Assembly: GCA_002778195.1 (NCBI GenBank)
Contig: PCDI01000010.1
Location: forward strand, 1,054,001 to 1,118,000
Source: Raffaelea ambrosiae
Taxonomy: Eukaryota > Ascomycota > Sordariomycetes > Ophiostomatales > Ophiostomataceae
Direction of reading: 5' to 3'
Length of the DNA: 64,000 nt
Shown here: positions 1 to 11,141 of the stretch, one piece after another
Layout: the number at the start of each line of letters is the position of its first letter
Position numbering within the stretch: position 1 is the stretch's first letter
Position numbers and translations under genes: made by a program
The notes under the pieces: model-generated
Told to the model about the DNA's origin: nothing
The model's input: the letters and a program-made list of their open reading frames with translations, nothing else
The model's database searches: none

Positions 1-788
1 GGCGGACATGCATCACTCGGGAGAATGCACGAGACTTGTGTGTTCAGTTGGGACTGGTTGACTGTTGGAGCGCGTCGAGCAGGATCCTCCACGAGAGGTC
101 CCCGGGATGACCGCGTTTCTCTGCCCCCCAGAAACGCATATGACTTTGTCTCCAGAGTGCGGAGTGCGGAAACCCAGTGCGGGTGACGAGGCCCCGATGT
201 ATGGAGTCGGCCATTGTATGGAGTCGCCAAGAGAAAGAATGGAGCAAGCGAGAAGAGAGAACGCAAGAAGGAGTCGAACGAAGAAACAAGAGAAACAAAA
301 CCAAACTATCGAAAACAAACCCCGAGTCGAGGCATGGACCCCCGAGTCGCAGGCGGTGTCGCACTCTAGCAGGGCCTCGGGCAACGGTCTCTAACCGGAT
401 CGAGCAAAGCTGTCGGACGATCTGGGGACGCCATGGGAGTCGACGTTTGTCTGGAGCCTCCGCATTTCGCAGTGTGGTGTTAGTGGAGCCCTCGAAGTAG
501 TTCGTTGGATCCTTTATTTTCAGAGACCAGGGGCAGGGATTCCCGTGTCGCGGCACAAACATGGACCGTCAGCCGGACCGGCAATGGGGGCAGTCTAGTC
601 CACTCCCCCTACGCCAAGGTTGCAGTATCGACAATCCTTTTTTGTCAATTATATGATTATTGCGCCCCCTGTCTGGGTAGTTGATGTTTCGTAACGAGGC
701 CGTCTGGAGATAGTCGGGCGCATCGCATCCAAGGACCTTGATTCTCCCATTTTTCTTATTGATCTTGGATCTTGTTTACCACCTTTCC
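1..788. other. Intergenic, no supported gene
   Basis: Open frames are present on both strands but none shows a recognisable domain, a sensible start context or splice structure. The last 150 bases before the regulator at 789 are T/C-rich, as in fungal 5' leaders. I see nothing else. Confidence 0.5.
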
Positions 789-3388
789 ATGGACGGCGAC
801 GAGGACAGGCCGAGACGGCGTCCACGCAAGTCTCGCGGCAAAGGACTGCGCACAACAACAGGGTGGTACGTTGGTCCCGAAAGGGGGGGGGTGGTCACCG
901 AGCCGCGTGATATCTCCAGAGATGGCAACTCTGTCAGCTGTCTCGGATATCTCCAGATGTACCTTGCACTCACATCCTGACTAACAGCCTCACCTGCCGC
1001 AAACGACACAAGAAGTGTGACGAGCAGCAGCCGGTCTGTGGACCCTGCACGGTCTCGTGCCGACCGTGTGTGTTTCCCCCGGCCGGTGGGCAGGTGCCGG
1101 CCGACACCCGCGCCCAGAGTCGAGGCAGTACCAGCCACAGCCAGCATACCAGCCATGCCAGCCAGGCCAGCCACAGCCCATCATTCCGAGACGAGACGCA
1201 GAACGGCCACCTGGAGACCCTCGACCCCGGCCTGGACTCGCGTCGGGACGCAGACCTCGACTCCAACCTGGACCCCGCCCTGGAGCAACTGGAGCCGCCA
1301 CTGGGGCCACCACTGGACTCAACCGTGTCGGCGGGCTCGCCTATGGGCCTCTATGCCCAGGCGTCCCAGGTGTCCCAGGTGGGCCACATCGCTCGCGTCG
1401 AGTCGACCCAGCACCAGCAGCCACAGCAGAGCCACCAGGTCCACCAAGCCCAACACCCCCCCGTAGTCTCTCCTCCTCCGCAGCAGGACGTCCTCCTCCG
1501 CGGCTGCTGGTCTCCCGAAGACACCACCGGCGCGTCCACCTCGTCCGAGTTCTGGACCGTCGACTTTGCCTCGACACGCTGGCTGGACCTCCTGGCCAAT
1601 GACGTCGCCCAGGCCGGCGCCCTCACAGGCGAGGCCACCAGCAACAGCCACCCACACCATCCACACCACCCACACCACCACCACCACCACCAACAGCAGC
1701 AGCAGCAACCTCGGCCGCCGCGTCTCTCCTTCTCCACATATGTCTCGCCGGCCCTCCTCAATGGCCAGGCCCGGCTGCCGGCCAACGCCGACCCGGCCGT
1801 CGAGCGGCGCACGTGGCAGGCCAATGCCGACCTCGTCTTGACGGACCGCGAGGCGGGCCTGCTGCGCCACTTTGCCGAGCGCTGTGCGCTGTGGCTGGAC
1901 CTGTTTGACCCCCGGCGCCTGTTCTCGACCTATGCGATCCGGCTGGCCCTGAGGAACGCCGGCCTGATGAAGGCCATTCTGGCCCTGTCGGCCAAGCACC
2001 GGGCCCGCGAAGGGGGACAGGGCGGAGCCGGTCGACAAACAGGCAGACTGACAGGTAGACAAACAAGTAGACAGGCAGGTAGAGAGGGCGTAGATGCAGC
2101 ACAACACGGACACCAAGGAGGCGTGGACGTCCGAAACAGTCCCGATGACACCTCTTCTACGTCTGCCTCCACTTGCACGACTGCGGCTACTGCTGCTTCG
2201 GCTACGGCCACCACCACTGCGTCCACCTCTACCAACACGACCACTCCGTCCTCCTCCTCGCCGCCGCCGCCGCCGTCGTCGTCGTCGTCCCCACCCCAGG
2301 AATGGATCCGCTACTACTACGAGACGCTTCTGTATGTCCGCGAGACGCTCGCGTACCCCAGCTACGACCACTCGGAGGAGCTGCTGGCCACGGCCATTGT
2401 CATCTCCGCGTACGAGATGCTCGACGAGTCCGACGGCTCCGGCAACTGGCAGCGCCACCTCAAGGGCGTCTTCTGGATCCAGCGGTCGCAGGACGTCGAC
2501 GGCAGCTGCGGCGGGCTGCGGCAGGCCGTGTGGTGGGCCTGGCTGCGGCAGGACCTGTGGGCGGCGTTCCGCGAGGGCCGGCCGTGCTTCAGCTTCTGGC
2601 GGCCCGTCGAGGACGTCGCCGAGCTGGACGCGCACGGGCTGGCCGACCGCGCCATCTACCTGCTCTCGCAGGCGGTCAACTACAGCGCCGGCAGCCACGA
2701 CGGAGGCGGACAAAGCCCCGGCAGCCAGATGCGCAAAGCCCAGACAGCCACCCACGGTCCGGGATCCTCCCCGGACATCCAGGCCCTGATCCAGGCCCGC
2801 AGACGGGCCCGGGACGACCTCGTCGCCGCCGTGGACCGCTGGAAGGCCGCTCTGGGACCCGAGTTCCAGACCCTGCCCACGCCGACGCCGCCGCGGCCCG
2901 CGGCGCGGCCCGGCGACGCGGCGCCGGCGGCGGCGGTGTTCACGCCCTTGTGGGTGCACCCGCCCCAGTTTGGCGTCGCCCTGCAGGCCTACCACTTTGC
3001 CCGGATCCTGGTGACGCTGCACGATCCCTATCCGGGGGTCGGTGGGGGAGGAGGAGGAGGAGGAGCCGACACCAGAGTGTCCGGAGGCGAGGCGTCGGCC
3101 CCGGGGAGCGGCGGCTTCGGGTTCGCGCATTACCGCAAAGTGCAGCGCACGCTGGCCCGCTCGGTGGACGTGATTGCGGGCATTGCGGCCGCCCTGACGG
3201 ACGAGGGCAGCCAGATCCTGTCGACGCAGTGTCTCTACGGGGCCGGCCTGTGCGTGGACGACGCGGCGAAGCGGGAAGCGATTGTCGGGCTGATCGAGGC
3301 GGCCCAGGCCCGGGTGGGCTGGGGGCCGATGGCGACGTGGATTGAGGATTTGCGGCGCGAATGGGCCCAGGCGGATGCATGGGTGTAG
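789..3388 (+). CDS. Zn2Cys6 transcription factor (fungal-specific TF domain 2 type)
   Basis: Nuclear DNA-binding regulator of about 825 aa. Exons are 789-865 and 988-3388; the intron 866-987 runs GTACGT to CTAACAG. Splicing splits a Cys codon (TG|C) and restores a canonical zinc cluster with Cys26, 29, 36, 43, 46 and 53 and the core TCRKRHKKCDE. Basic residues precede the cluster. Long Gln/His/Ser/Thr/Pro low-complexity stretches follow, with a CAC/CAG run near 1675-1707. The C-terminal half looks like the fungal_trans_2 domain of ArcA-like regulators (landmarks ALSAKHRA, EWIRYYYETLLYVRETL, NWQRHLKG, WAWLRQDLWAAF). A Gly/Gln/Arg tandem segment encoded at 2025-2095 interrupts this domain and could be an unrecognised in-frame intron. 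It is convergent with the aldolase downstream and is a candidate regulator of the sugar genes to 10 kb, by proximity only. Confidence 0.88.
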
Positions 3389-3675
3389 GACACGGACACG
3401 CGAAACAACGCGCGACAATATATATATATATACGGGCTGGGGGATCGTTCGTACTCGTTTCTATATATATAAACGGGCTTGGGGGTAGTCCTCGTTTCCT
3501 GACACAGAGTCTTCCGCCGTGTTTCTATGAAAAATGGTATGGAATGTAGTGTAGGACGCTGGCCGATATGGACGCTCTCCTTCTCTCTATGCTACACCCC
3601 CCCCCCTATGATCCGCCCACCGCCCACCGAGGGGGGAACCGAACCCGACGCGGTCGGCCTCCCGCTTATGCATGG
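3389..3675. other. Convergent 3' spacer with C10 tract
   Basis: This spacer lies between the stops of the convergent regulator and aldolase genes. It contains two short (TA)n runs (about 3420-3431 and 3462-3470) and a C10 run at 3597-3606. On the minus strand that run is a G-run about 70 nt after the aldolase stop. Confidence 0.6.
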
Positions 3676-4548
3676 TCAGGCCTTGCCCGTGCTCCCGCAC
3701 ACGTCCATCTGCCACTCCATCAGCTTCTGGGCCGCGGCCACGCCCTGCTCCATCAGCGTCGTCAGGCTCAGCGTGGCCGCCTGGTCCCTGAGCAGCACCA
3801 GGTAGTCGTCGAGCACCAGCTTGTTGACGTTCACCTTGGACACGCCGCCCGCGATGCAGGCCTGCATGACGGCCTCGGGGAAGTCGTTGGTGCCGTGCAG
3901 GGCGATGCGCACGGCGTGGTCTTGCGCGGCCAGGCGCTGGCGGATCATGGCCAGGCGGTCCATCTCCAGCACCGGGCCGCGCGGGCCGTACTCGCCGTGC
4001 ACGTTGCCGAACGCGGGCGCCAGAAAGTCGATGCCGGTGGCCACAAAGTCGTCGACCTGGTCGGCCGTGGTCAGCGCGCCCGCGAGGTCGGCCGTGTCGG
4101 CAATGCCGTCCTCGCCGCCCTCGATGCGGCCCGGCTCGGCCTCGGTGGCGATGCCGCGCGCGTGGCAGTAGCGCACCAGCTCGGCCGTCTTGGCCAGGTT
4201 CGCCGGCATGTCGTAGTGCGACATGTCCACCATGATGCTGTCGAACGGCAGCGCGTCGGCCGCGTGGCGGATCAGGGCCTCGTCCTGCGCGTGGTCCAGG
4301 TGGATGGCGACGGGCACCGAGGCGGCCTGCGCCGCGAGCGCGGCCGCGCGCACGAGCAGCCCGTCCGAGAAGGTGATGGCCCACGGAAACACCTGCAGAA
4401 TCAGCGGGCTGCGCTTGGCCTCGGCGGCGCGCACAAAGGCCAGGATGTGCTCCACGTTGTACGCGATGGGCGCCACGACGCCGTAGCCGCCGGCCTCGGC
4501 CGCCTGCAGGATCTGGCAGGTCTTGTTCTTGGACGCGTCCCACGGCAT
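3676..4548 (-). CDS. Class II (zinc) fructose/tagatose-bisphosphate aldolase family protein
   Basis: Predicted 290-aa cytosolic aldolase that would cleave a ketose bisphosphate to dihydroxyacetone phosphate plus an aldehyde. It is a single exon. The zinc and catalytic signature is complete: HLDHAQD at 83-89 (His83, catalytic Asp85, His86), EAEPGRIEGGEDG around 136-148, GNVHGEYGP at 181-189 (zinc His184) and LHGTND at 217-222 (His218). The start ATG at 4548 gives MPWDASKNKT, the usual N-terminus of fungal relatives. An upstream in-frame ATG at 4617 would add 23 residues. LHGTND replaces the LHGGSG of bacterial GatY/FbaA, so the exact substrate is uncertain. The neighbouring SDR, RpiB-type isomerase and MFS genes suggest use of a non-glucose sugar or polyol. 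The gene is divergent from the SDR at 5350. Confidence 0.87.
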   Translation of the reverse strand: MPWDASKNKTCQILQAAEAGGYGVVAPIAYNVEHILAFVRAAEAKRSPLILQVFPWAITFSDGLLVRAAALAAQAASVPVAIHLDHAQDEALIRHAADALPFDSIMVDMSHYDMPANLAKTAELVRYCHARGIATEAEPGRIEGGEDGIADTADLAGALTTADQVDDFVATGIDFLAPAFGNVHGEYGPRGPVLEMDRLAMIRQRLAAQDHAVRIALHGTNDFPEAVMQACIAGGVSKVNVNKLVLDDYLVLLRDQAATLSLTTLMEQGVAAAQKLMEWQMDVCGSTGKA

Positions 4549-5349
4549 GGCGACGGTGGCGAGGTGGCCGTGGAAGGGGGTGCGCAGGCAAGGGGCCAGC
4601 AGATCGAGGTGGTGCAAGGGTTGCCAGCTGTGACTCGGGCCGTGATGGGCGAGTCGTACAAGAGAGGCGGTATAGTCTGGAATGCTTTTTGTTTCTGCGG
4701 ATGGCCGCGCTTCGTCTCTCAGGCAGGCCGCAGCTCCAGTACAGCTTCCCAGGCTCGTTTATTCTTTTTTATTCTTTTTTTCTTCCTCTTTATGACAAAA
4801 CTCGCCTTCCGATTTGTCGACAACGTGACATTGGTCAAGGGCAACCATCCTCCGGCCACAACGTGATCCTCTCCCCCCCGAACCGACCCTCTCTTCCTAG
4901 CTCCCCCTCCTTCTGGACCAATTCCTTTTCCCTCGCTGGCCTGTTCTTCGCGTCTCGCGCCCGCGTCTCGGGCTTGGCTGCCCGGTATCCACAGCCCCAG
5001 TTATTTCCCCATCACTTACACGCAACCCACCACGGCTCCAGGCCCGCATGCCGTGCCCCTAGACAGTTCCGCCATGCATGCAGCTGCAGCAGGCCTGCAA
5101 CCGTATCCTCCTGCCGATCCATCCCGGACCAGCGTGTGTGGCCTCCCAGGGTGCCTGGTCGGTTTACTTAAAAGTAGCCTAAACCGACAAGCTTCTTCGA
5201 GCTTCTTCCCACCTTTTGGAAGACAGCTACCCCGGATTGTCGGATTCTTTTTGTTCTCTGTCTTGCTTTCTGTTTTCATCTTATCGTCTCGCCATTTTCG
5301 CCCTTCTTCCATCACTCGCCTATCCTGCATTCCCCTTTCCACACGCACA
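4549..5349. promoter_or_regulatory. Divergent promoter region, aldolase / SDR
   Basis: About 800 bp separate the divergent aldolase and dehydrogenase starts. The region has CT-rich tracts, especially within 150 bp of the SDR ATG, as is typical of fungal leaders. I could not pick out a convincing TATA box or paired CGG site. Shared regulation is an inference from the layout. Confidence 0.4.
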
Positions 5350-6251
5350 ATGGTCGCAGACAGCAACGGCAGCGGCGCCAGTGCCGCGCCGGCCAAGACG
5401 CTCAGCACCCTCCCCGGTCCGGACCACAACTACAGCATCACCCTCAAGGACAAGGTGATTGCCAGTGAGTGCCGTCTCTCCGGCCGAGGCCGGGGGTCTC
5501 TTTGCTAACCCTGCCAGTCACCGGCGCCAACCAGGGCATCGGCCTCGGCATCGCCGAGGTCTGCCTCGCCAACGACGCCGCCGTCGTCGTCTCCCTCGAC
5601 ATCTCCGAGCCGGCCGAGCCCTTCCAGGAGCTGGCCAAGCGGTTCCCCGCCCAGACGTTCGCGTTCCAAAAGTGCGACGTCACCCAGGCGGAGAGCGTGG
5701 CCGCCGCGCTCGACGCGGTGGTCGCCGCCCACGGCCGCTTCGACGGCATGGTCGCCAATGCCGGCGCCACCAAGCACCAGCCCGCGCTGGCCTTCTCGCT
5801 GGACCAGGTCAAGCGCCTGTTCGAGCTCAACGTGTACGGGACGTGGAACTGCGCGACCGCGGCCGCGCGCACGTTTATCAAGCTGGGCACCAAGGGCAGC
5901 ATCGTCTTCACCTCGAGCATGACGTCGTACCGGCCCAACCGGGCCGCCCCGTCGGCGCCCTACGGCGGCACCAAGGCGGCCGTGCGCAACATGGCCCACA
6001 CGCTGGCCATGGAGTGGGCCGAGCACGGCATCCGCGTGAACAGCATCTCGCCCGGCTTCGTCAAGACGGCACTCACCTACTACGTCGAGACGTCGCCCGA
6101 CTGGGACACCAAGATGAAGTACTACGGAGGCATGCCGCGGCTGGCGCTGCCGCAGGAGCTGGGCGGTGCGTACGTGTACCTGCTGAGCGAGACGGCGACG
6201 TACACGACGGGCATTGACATTCCGATTGCCGGCATTGTGGGTGCGTGGTAG
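5350..6251 (+). CDS. Short-chain dehydrogenase/reductase (sorbose/xylulose reductase-like)
   Basis: Predicted 282-aa classical SDR that interconverts a sugar or polyol keto/hydroxy group with NAD(P)H. Exons are 5350-5464 and 5518-6251; the 53-nt intron has GTGAGT and a TGCTAAC branch site before CCAG. Splicing produces the cofactor motif TGANQGIG at 40-47. Other landmarks are NAG at 119-121, the catalytic Ser in FTSSMTS around 171, and the YGGTK triad Tyr187/Lys191. The tail GIDIPIAGIVGAW closely resembles fungal SOU1/L-xylulose reductase-type SDRs. An Asp follows beta-strand 2 (VSLDIS), which could favour NAD over NADP. A G12 run (6253-6264) begins two bases after the TAG stop. Context (aldolase, isomerase, permease) fits sugar or polyol catabolism; the substrate cannot be read from sequence. 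Confidence 0.9.
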
Positions 6252-6633
6252 AGGGGGGGGGGGGTGATTCCGAGGACGGACACTGTTCAAATTGTGAAAC
6301 ACTAGCTAGACAATAGAATGCTCTGATTTATGGCACAACGGAAAATGCGTATTTCTTGGAGACGAGACAGTATAACGATACACTGCTTCAGACCAGTGGC
6401 AAAAAGAGACATTGCTGGACTAGGAAAAAGCAAGGCAGTTGTTTGGGCGTCTCTCTGTTCCGCTTTCACGAGCTGTCTTGTTTTGCGGGCTGTGTAGAGG
6501 TGTTTTGGGGGGTCCTCTTTTGTTGTTACTTGATTTTTCACTTTTTTTTTCTTTTTTTCCCTTCATTTTTTCATACATTGCCATGTCTTCCATCCTCTGT
6601 TCCATCACAACCCTACATCCCGGCACCACACGC
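6252..6633. other. Convergent spacer, SDR / isomerase
   Basis: The spacer starts with a G12 run at 6253-6264 directly after the SDR stop. The rest is AT/CT-rich with T-tracts near 6535-6570. No gene is supported. Confidence 0.5.
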
Positions 6634-7172
6634 CTAGCTCGAGGCCTTGACTGCCTGAGACCGCGAGTCGTAGTCCTCAATCACCTTGACCTTGGCCGCC
6701 GAGGCGGATGTCTAGCCAGTCAGTACCCTGGACACTCTCCCGTCTTGATGCAGACACCTCCACGTACCGGATCAAACTCGTAGCCGAGCCACTCGCCCAC
6801 CAGCCGCCGCGCCAGCTCAATCCCAATCACCCGCTGGCCCAGACACAGCACCTGCGCATTGTTGCTCAGCACCGCCCGCTCCACCGAGAAGCTGTCGTGC
6901 GCCGTCACCGCCCGCACGCCCCCGACCTTGTTGGCCGCAATGGCCACGCCGAGACCCGTGCCGCAGATCAAGACCGCCCGGTCGACCTCGCCGCGGGCCA
7001 CCGCCTCGGCCGCCGCAATGGCGTGGTGCGCATACGCCGTCTTGTCCGTGTCCGACGCGGGGCCGACATCCACGACCTGGCCGACTTTGGGGTGGGCCGC
7101 GAGGTCCTGGGCGATGATGGACTTGTAGTGGAAGCCGGCGTCGTCGCCGCCGATGGCGATGCGTAGGGACAT
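6634..7172 (-). CDS. RpiB/LacAB-family sugar-phosphate isomerase
   Basis: Predicted 160-aa isomerase of the ribose-5-phosphate isomerase B / galactose-6-phosphate isomerase family (aldose-ketose phosphate isomerisation). Exons in transcription order are 7172-6768 and 6711-6634; the 56-nt intron runs GTACGT to CTGACTGGCTAG. The second exon supplies the family C-terminus (TSASAAKVKVIEDYDS...). Motifs are IAIGGDDAG at 5-13, the catalytic Cys70 in LICGTGLG, His92 in AHDSFSVERAVLSNN, and LGQRVIG at 111-117. Reading through without splicing gives a shorter protein that ends in unrelated residues. A (GT)n stretch lies directly upstream at about 7173-7197. RpiB-like isomerases occur in tetritol, tagatose and allose pathways. 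With the aldolase and SDR nearby such a pathway is plausible, but no kinase gene is visible in the window. Confidence 0.9.
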
Positions 7173-8191
7173 TGTGTGTGTGTGTATGTGTGTGTGTAGA
7201 ACGAGTATAGTAGGTCAGACGATGAGAACTGGCAATCGAGACGTTCTGTTTGCCGAGACAGCCTCAAACATAGCTTGACCACAAAATCTGACAGACGTAT
7301 GTCTCGGAAGAGGTCCGTGGTAGGAACCGCTACAGGGTTCTGTTTATGTTTGTGTTAATTAATTAATTCATTCTTTTCAACCCCCCCCCAGCTTCAGTCT
7401 CAACTATAGTCACAACTCGCTACAACTCCTGAATCTCTCGTCTCGTTCCACAGTGGAAACTGGACGTATAGACATCCTTGCATAGTCCTTCGGCCCCGGG
7501 GTAGTCCTTGCAGGCCACGCGACCACAGCATCGTTCCATTCCCGGCAAAGGGTCGCCTGGGCGCGCTTCGAGGCGCACGTCTGTCCCCGAGACGCGGCAC
7601 CCTCGCTTCCAAGCTCCCACACACCCGCCTACAGCCCGCATTCTCCCCACAACCCCATAGCGTGGCCTTGGCTGTGGAACCCAGAAATGGCTGGAGACCC
7701 CGTAAACTCTTCCTTCCCCAGCTGTCGGAGCATTGTCATGTGTTGGTCTGTCAGTCCGGTTGCATACCATCATACCCGAGCAAATGGAACCTGAGTGAGA
7801 GGGAAGATCCCCCCCCCCCAAAAAAAACAATGCCAGTAAATTGGAATCATTGCCCGACCCCGTAACCAGGGAACGACTGAGACGGATTCACACACTCAGA
7901 GACGCACGCGCGCGCACATACACACGCACGCTCTCCTCATTTCCCCGCAGGCGCTCTTCCTGGGGTAGACACCGACCGACAGCCTGCCATACTACGTCCC
8001 ACCCCCTTCGCGCTGCCATGGCCAGGCTCAGGGGTCTTCTCCCGCTGGGAGTACTTAAACAAGCCGGTCACCAGGAGCATCGCCAGCACCATTACGACCA
8101 CTCTCACGGCCGCTCTTCCCATCCCCATCCCCAGACTCCCCCCTTTTCTTCCCGCCAGTTAGACCGCACTCTCTCTGTTGCCTCCACCACC
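7173..8191. promoter_or_regulatory. Divergent promoter region, isomerase / MFS permease
   Basis: About 1 kb lies between the divergent isomerase and permease. It holds a (GT)n microsatellite at about 7173-7197, C-runs near 7381 and 7811 (the latter followed by an A8 run) and a CT-rich leader before 8192. No gene is supported. Confidence 0.45.
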
Positions 8192-10005
8192 ATGGACAAG
8201 ACGGCCGACTATGAGCACGACGATGGTGCCTTCCCCAAGGACGACAGCCTTGTCGCCGTGGGCGATGAGCTCGCCATTGACCCCGAGCTAGAGCGCAAGC
8301 TCGTCCGCAAGATTGATCTCTACATCCTGCCCTGCATGTGGTTCATGTATCTGTTGTCATACATGGACAGGACAAAGTGAGTCGATCGTCTCAGACGCCC
8401 TTACACGTTTCCGTGGATCGCCTTTGGGGACAACAGTGTCTCCCGAAAACAGTTTCTTCCTGTCCACAAGCACCCTCTTCCATTCCCATCCACCCTCTCC
8501 CTTGCTTTTGGTGATGCTTTTCCTTCCTCTAACACCTTCCCCCAGCATCGGCAATGCCAAGATCGCCGGCATGTCCACCGACCTCGGCCTCGACTCCAGC
8601 AAGTACTCCATCGCCCTCGTCGTCTTCTTTGTCAGCTATGTCGTCTTCGAGGTCCCCTCCAACATGGTCCTCACCCGCACCCGCCCGGGCATCTACCTCC
8701 CCGCCATCATGTTCCTCTGGGGCGGCGTCACCATCGGCATGGCCTTTACCCCCAACTACCACACCCTCGTCGCCCTGCGCTTCATCATGGGCATTCTCGA
8801 GTCCGGCTTTGCCCCCGGCATCCTCATGCTGCTCTCGTCGTGGTACCGCAAAGAGGAGCAGAGCAAGCGCTTCGCCGTGTACATCTCGGCCGCCATCCTG
8901 TCCGGCGCCTTTGGCGGCCTGCTGGCCGGTGCCATCACCGGTGGTCTCGACGGCGCCCACGGCATTGCGGGCTGGCGTTGGTTGTTCGTGGTCGAAGGTG
9001 AGCAAAATGGAAGCAGAGTTGTGAAGTTGTGATACCCCGGGGTTTTGCTCTTTTTTTTTGTTTCTTTTTTTTTGTTTCTTTTTTTTTCAGAGCCTCGTCC
9101 TTACACGTTTCTAGGCGCCGCTACTATGGGATTCTCGGCCATCTCTTCCTTTGTCCTGCCCGACTTCCCAGCAACTACCTCCCTGCGTAAGTTCTCCGAA
9201 GCCGAGCGTGCCCTTGCCATCCGCCGCCTCCAGGACACCAATGCAACAAGTGCCGAGGGCGAGGCCGCCCTCAAACCTCTGCAGGCCTTTAAGCAGAGCT
9301 TGTCTAACTGGCGGACGTGGATTCTTGTTGTTGGATACATGGTAAGCGATTTCTATTTCAGTATTATTCGGCCTGTCTTTCCCGTCTTTCCTGTCATTTT
9401 TCTTTCCATTTTTGTCTTTCTGTCATTTTGTCTCCTGTCTTTGTCCTTTTCTTTCTTCTTTCCCACTAACTTTGCAGGCCATCGTGGGCTCATCCACCCT
9501 CTCCTACTTCTATCCGACCTTGGTCGAGGGTCTCGGTTACAGCGGCACCAAGGCCCAGTTCATGACCATCCCCATCTATGCCGTCGCTTTCGTCCTGACC
9601 GCCATCACCGGCTACTTTGCCGACCAGCACGCCCGCTGGCGGGGCTTCATTCTCGGCTGCTGGATGACCGTCGCCATGGTGTGTGCCATCATCATCACCG
9701 CCATGTACAACTTCAAGGGCCGCTACGCGCTGCTCGTCATCGTGGCCTCCAGCCTGTGGGCGTCCAACGGCTTGGCGCTGTCCTACGCGTCGGTGACGTT
9801 TGGGTCCATGACCAACGAGACGCGCGCCGTGTCGCTGGCCTTTGTCAACGCCATGGGCAACCTGGCCCAGATCTACGGCGCCTACCTGTTCCCCTCGGAC
9901 GACTCGCCCAAGTACCTGATGGGCTTCGGTGTGATCAGCGCCATGTGCTTCACGGGCGTGGTATCCTACTTTGCGCTGTACTTTTTGATCCGCAAGTACC
10001 ATTGA
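8192..10005 (+). CDS. MFS transporter, Dal5/anion:cation symporter type
   Basis: Predicted 463-aa plasma-membrane permease for a small organic anion, sugar acid, vitamin or similar solute. Exons are 8192-8376, 8546-8997, 9115-9341 and 9478-10005. Splicing rebuilds the family signatures MWFMYLLSYMDRTNIGNAKIAGM at the first membrane segment and WRWLFVVEG followed by AATMGFSAISSFVLPDFPATT at the segment 6/central-loop boundary. For exon 3 I chose CTAG at 9114 rather than the earlier TTTCAG because it keeps this conserved junction intact. The intron before exon 3 carries repeated T9 tracts. The C-terminal half shows the usual six hydrophobic segments and ends at FLIRKYH. It is the transporter of the 3.6-10 kb sugar gene group, which suggests import of that pathway's substrate (inference). 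Confidence 0.9.
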
Positions 10006-11141
10006 GGGTGGGAACGGTGTGGTAAACCAAGTGTATATACAGAAAAAAGAGGGCAGTAGTTATTTTTTGTCGAATTACACCGTCATATTGCCTGTTCTGT
10101 GCTCAAAGTATCAAGCTTAAATGCTTGTTTCGTAAGTTGTGTGCTAAGCAGGCCCGGAGCAAGCCACCAGTTGCATCTGACGGTAGTGTGGGTTTATCAC
10201 GGATAGACCTGCGTGCTCGATGCCAGAAAGGCTATATTGGTCGGCGCCACGATGCATTCCTCCCTGGGGGTTTCCACGCTGAATTAGCGGAACCTTCTCA
10301 AGTTGACAGACTTTCCACTTAACCGACCCTGAAAATCTGTGCAGTGGACAAATGAAAGAGATCGAGGGAAAGACCCCGGCTCTTGCGAAATCGGAAGTAC
10401 GCATATTTGTTAGCCGATGGCCTGATTTATTGGCTTCTTGCTGGTATTTATACTACGACAGCGTTCAAGAGAACAGCTAGTACAGTGCCTGCAGCCCCAA
10501 GCAACATGAAATCAGATCTACCGGCAACATCGTTGCTGTCGCACCGGCCTGGGTTGAAGGGTTGAAGGTTATGACTACTGGATGAGAATATGGGCAAATA
10601 GCCTTGGGCCATGTGCATTTATAGATAAAAGCAAGTTATACTGTGTTGAGATACAAAGAACCGTGGCATCCGTTCTGTCAGCGTAACTAGAAGTTGAGTG
10701 CGACAACAAATACCGGGTGAGTCACCGGCAACATCCCGCGGCAGCGTGCCTCATCATGGACAGACAAAACGTGGCAATCTTATCATTCTGCTACAATGGT
10801 ATTCTCTACCTTCCAAGATCAGAAGTTTAGTTTCTGCAGCCGGCAGGTTTAAAATCCGCACATCCAATGTCTTGCAGGCGGACATGCTGCCCCCTTACAC
10901 CAAAAGTCGCGTCCGACAGACAGGTCAGGCGAACTGTGCCGCATCTAGACTTAACACTCTGTCGTTGCTTACTTGTGCTGAGCGATTGTGCTTTTTGATA
11001 AAATAACAATTGAATTCTCTGAACATCTCGATCGCAACAACAGCAAGCCTTACAAATCTCGCCAACAACGAAACGAGGCAACAATTGTACAAAGCCTTGA
11101 TTTCTACCCCCCTAGACACAATTACACATACACCATACAAA
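10006..11141. other. Intergenic, no supported gene
   Basis: About 1.1 kb of mixed-composition sequence with many stops in all frames. The last 150 bases before 11142 are A/C-rich, consistent with a 5' leader. I see no gene, repeat or RNA. Confidence 0.5.

Noticed and set aside
1319..3418. Long minus-strand frame of 699 codons
   Set aside because: Antisense shadow of the first regulator, low-complexity Arg/Gly, no motifs.
3568..4866. Long plus-strand frame of 432 codons
   Set aside because: It is the opposite strand of the aldolase gene and shows GC-codon shadow bias with no domains.
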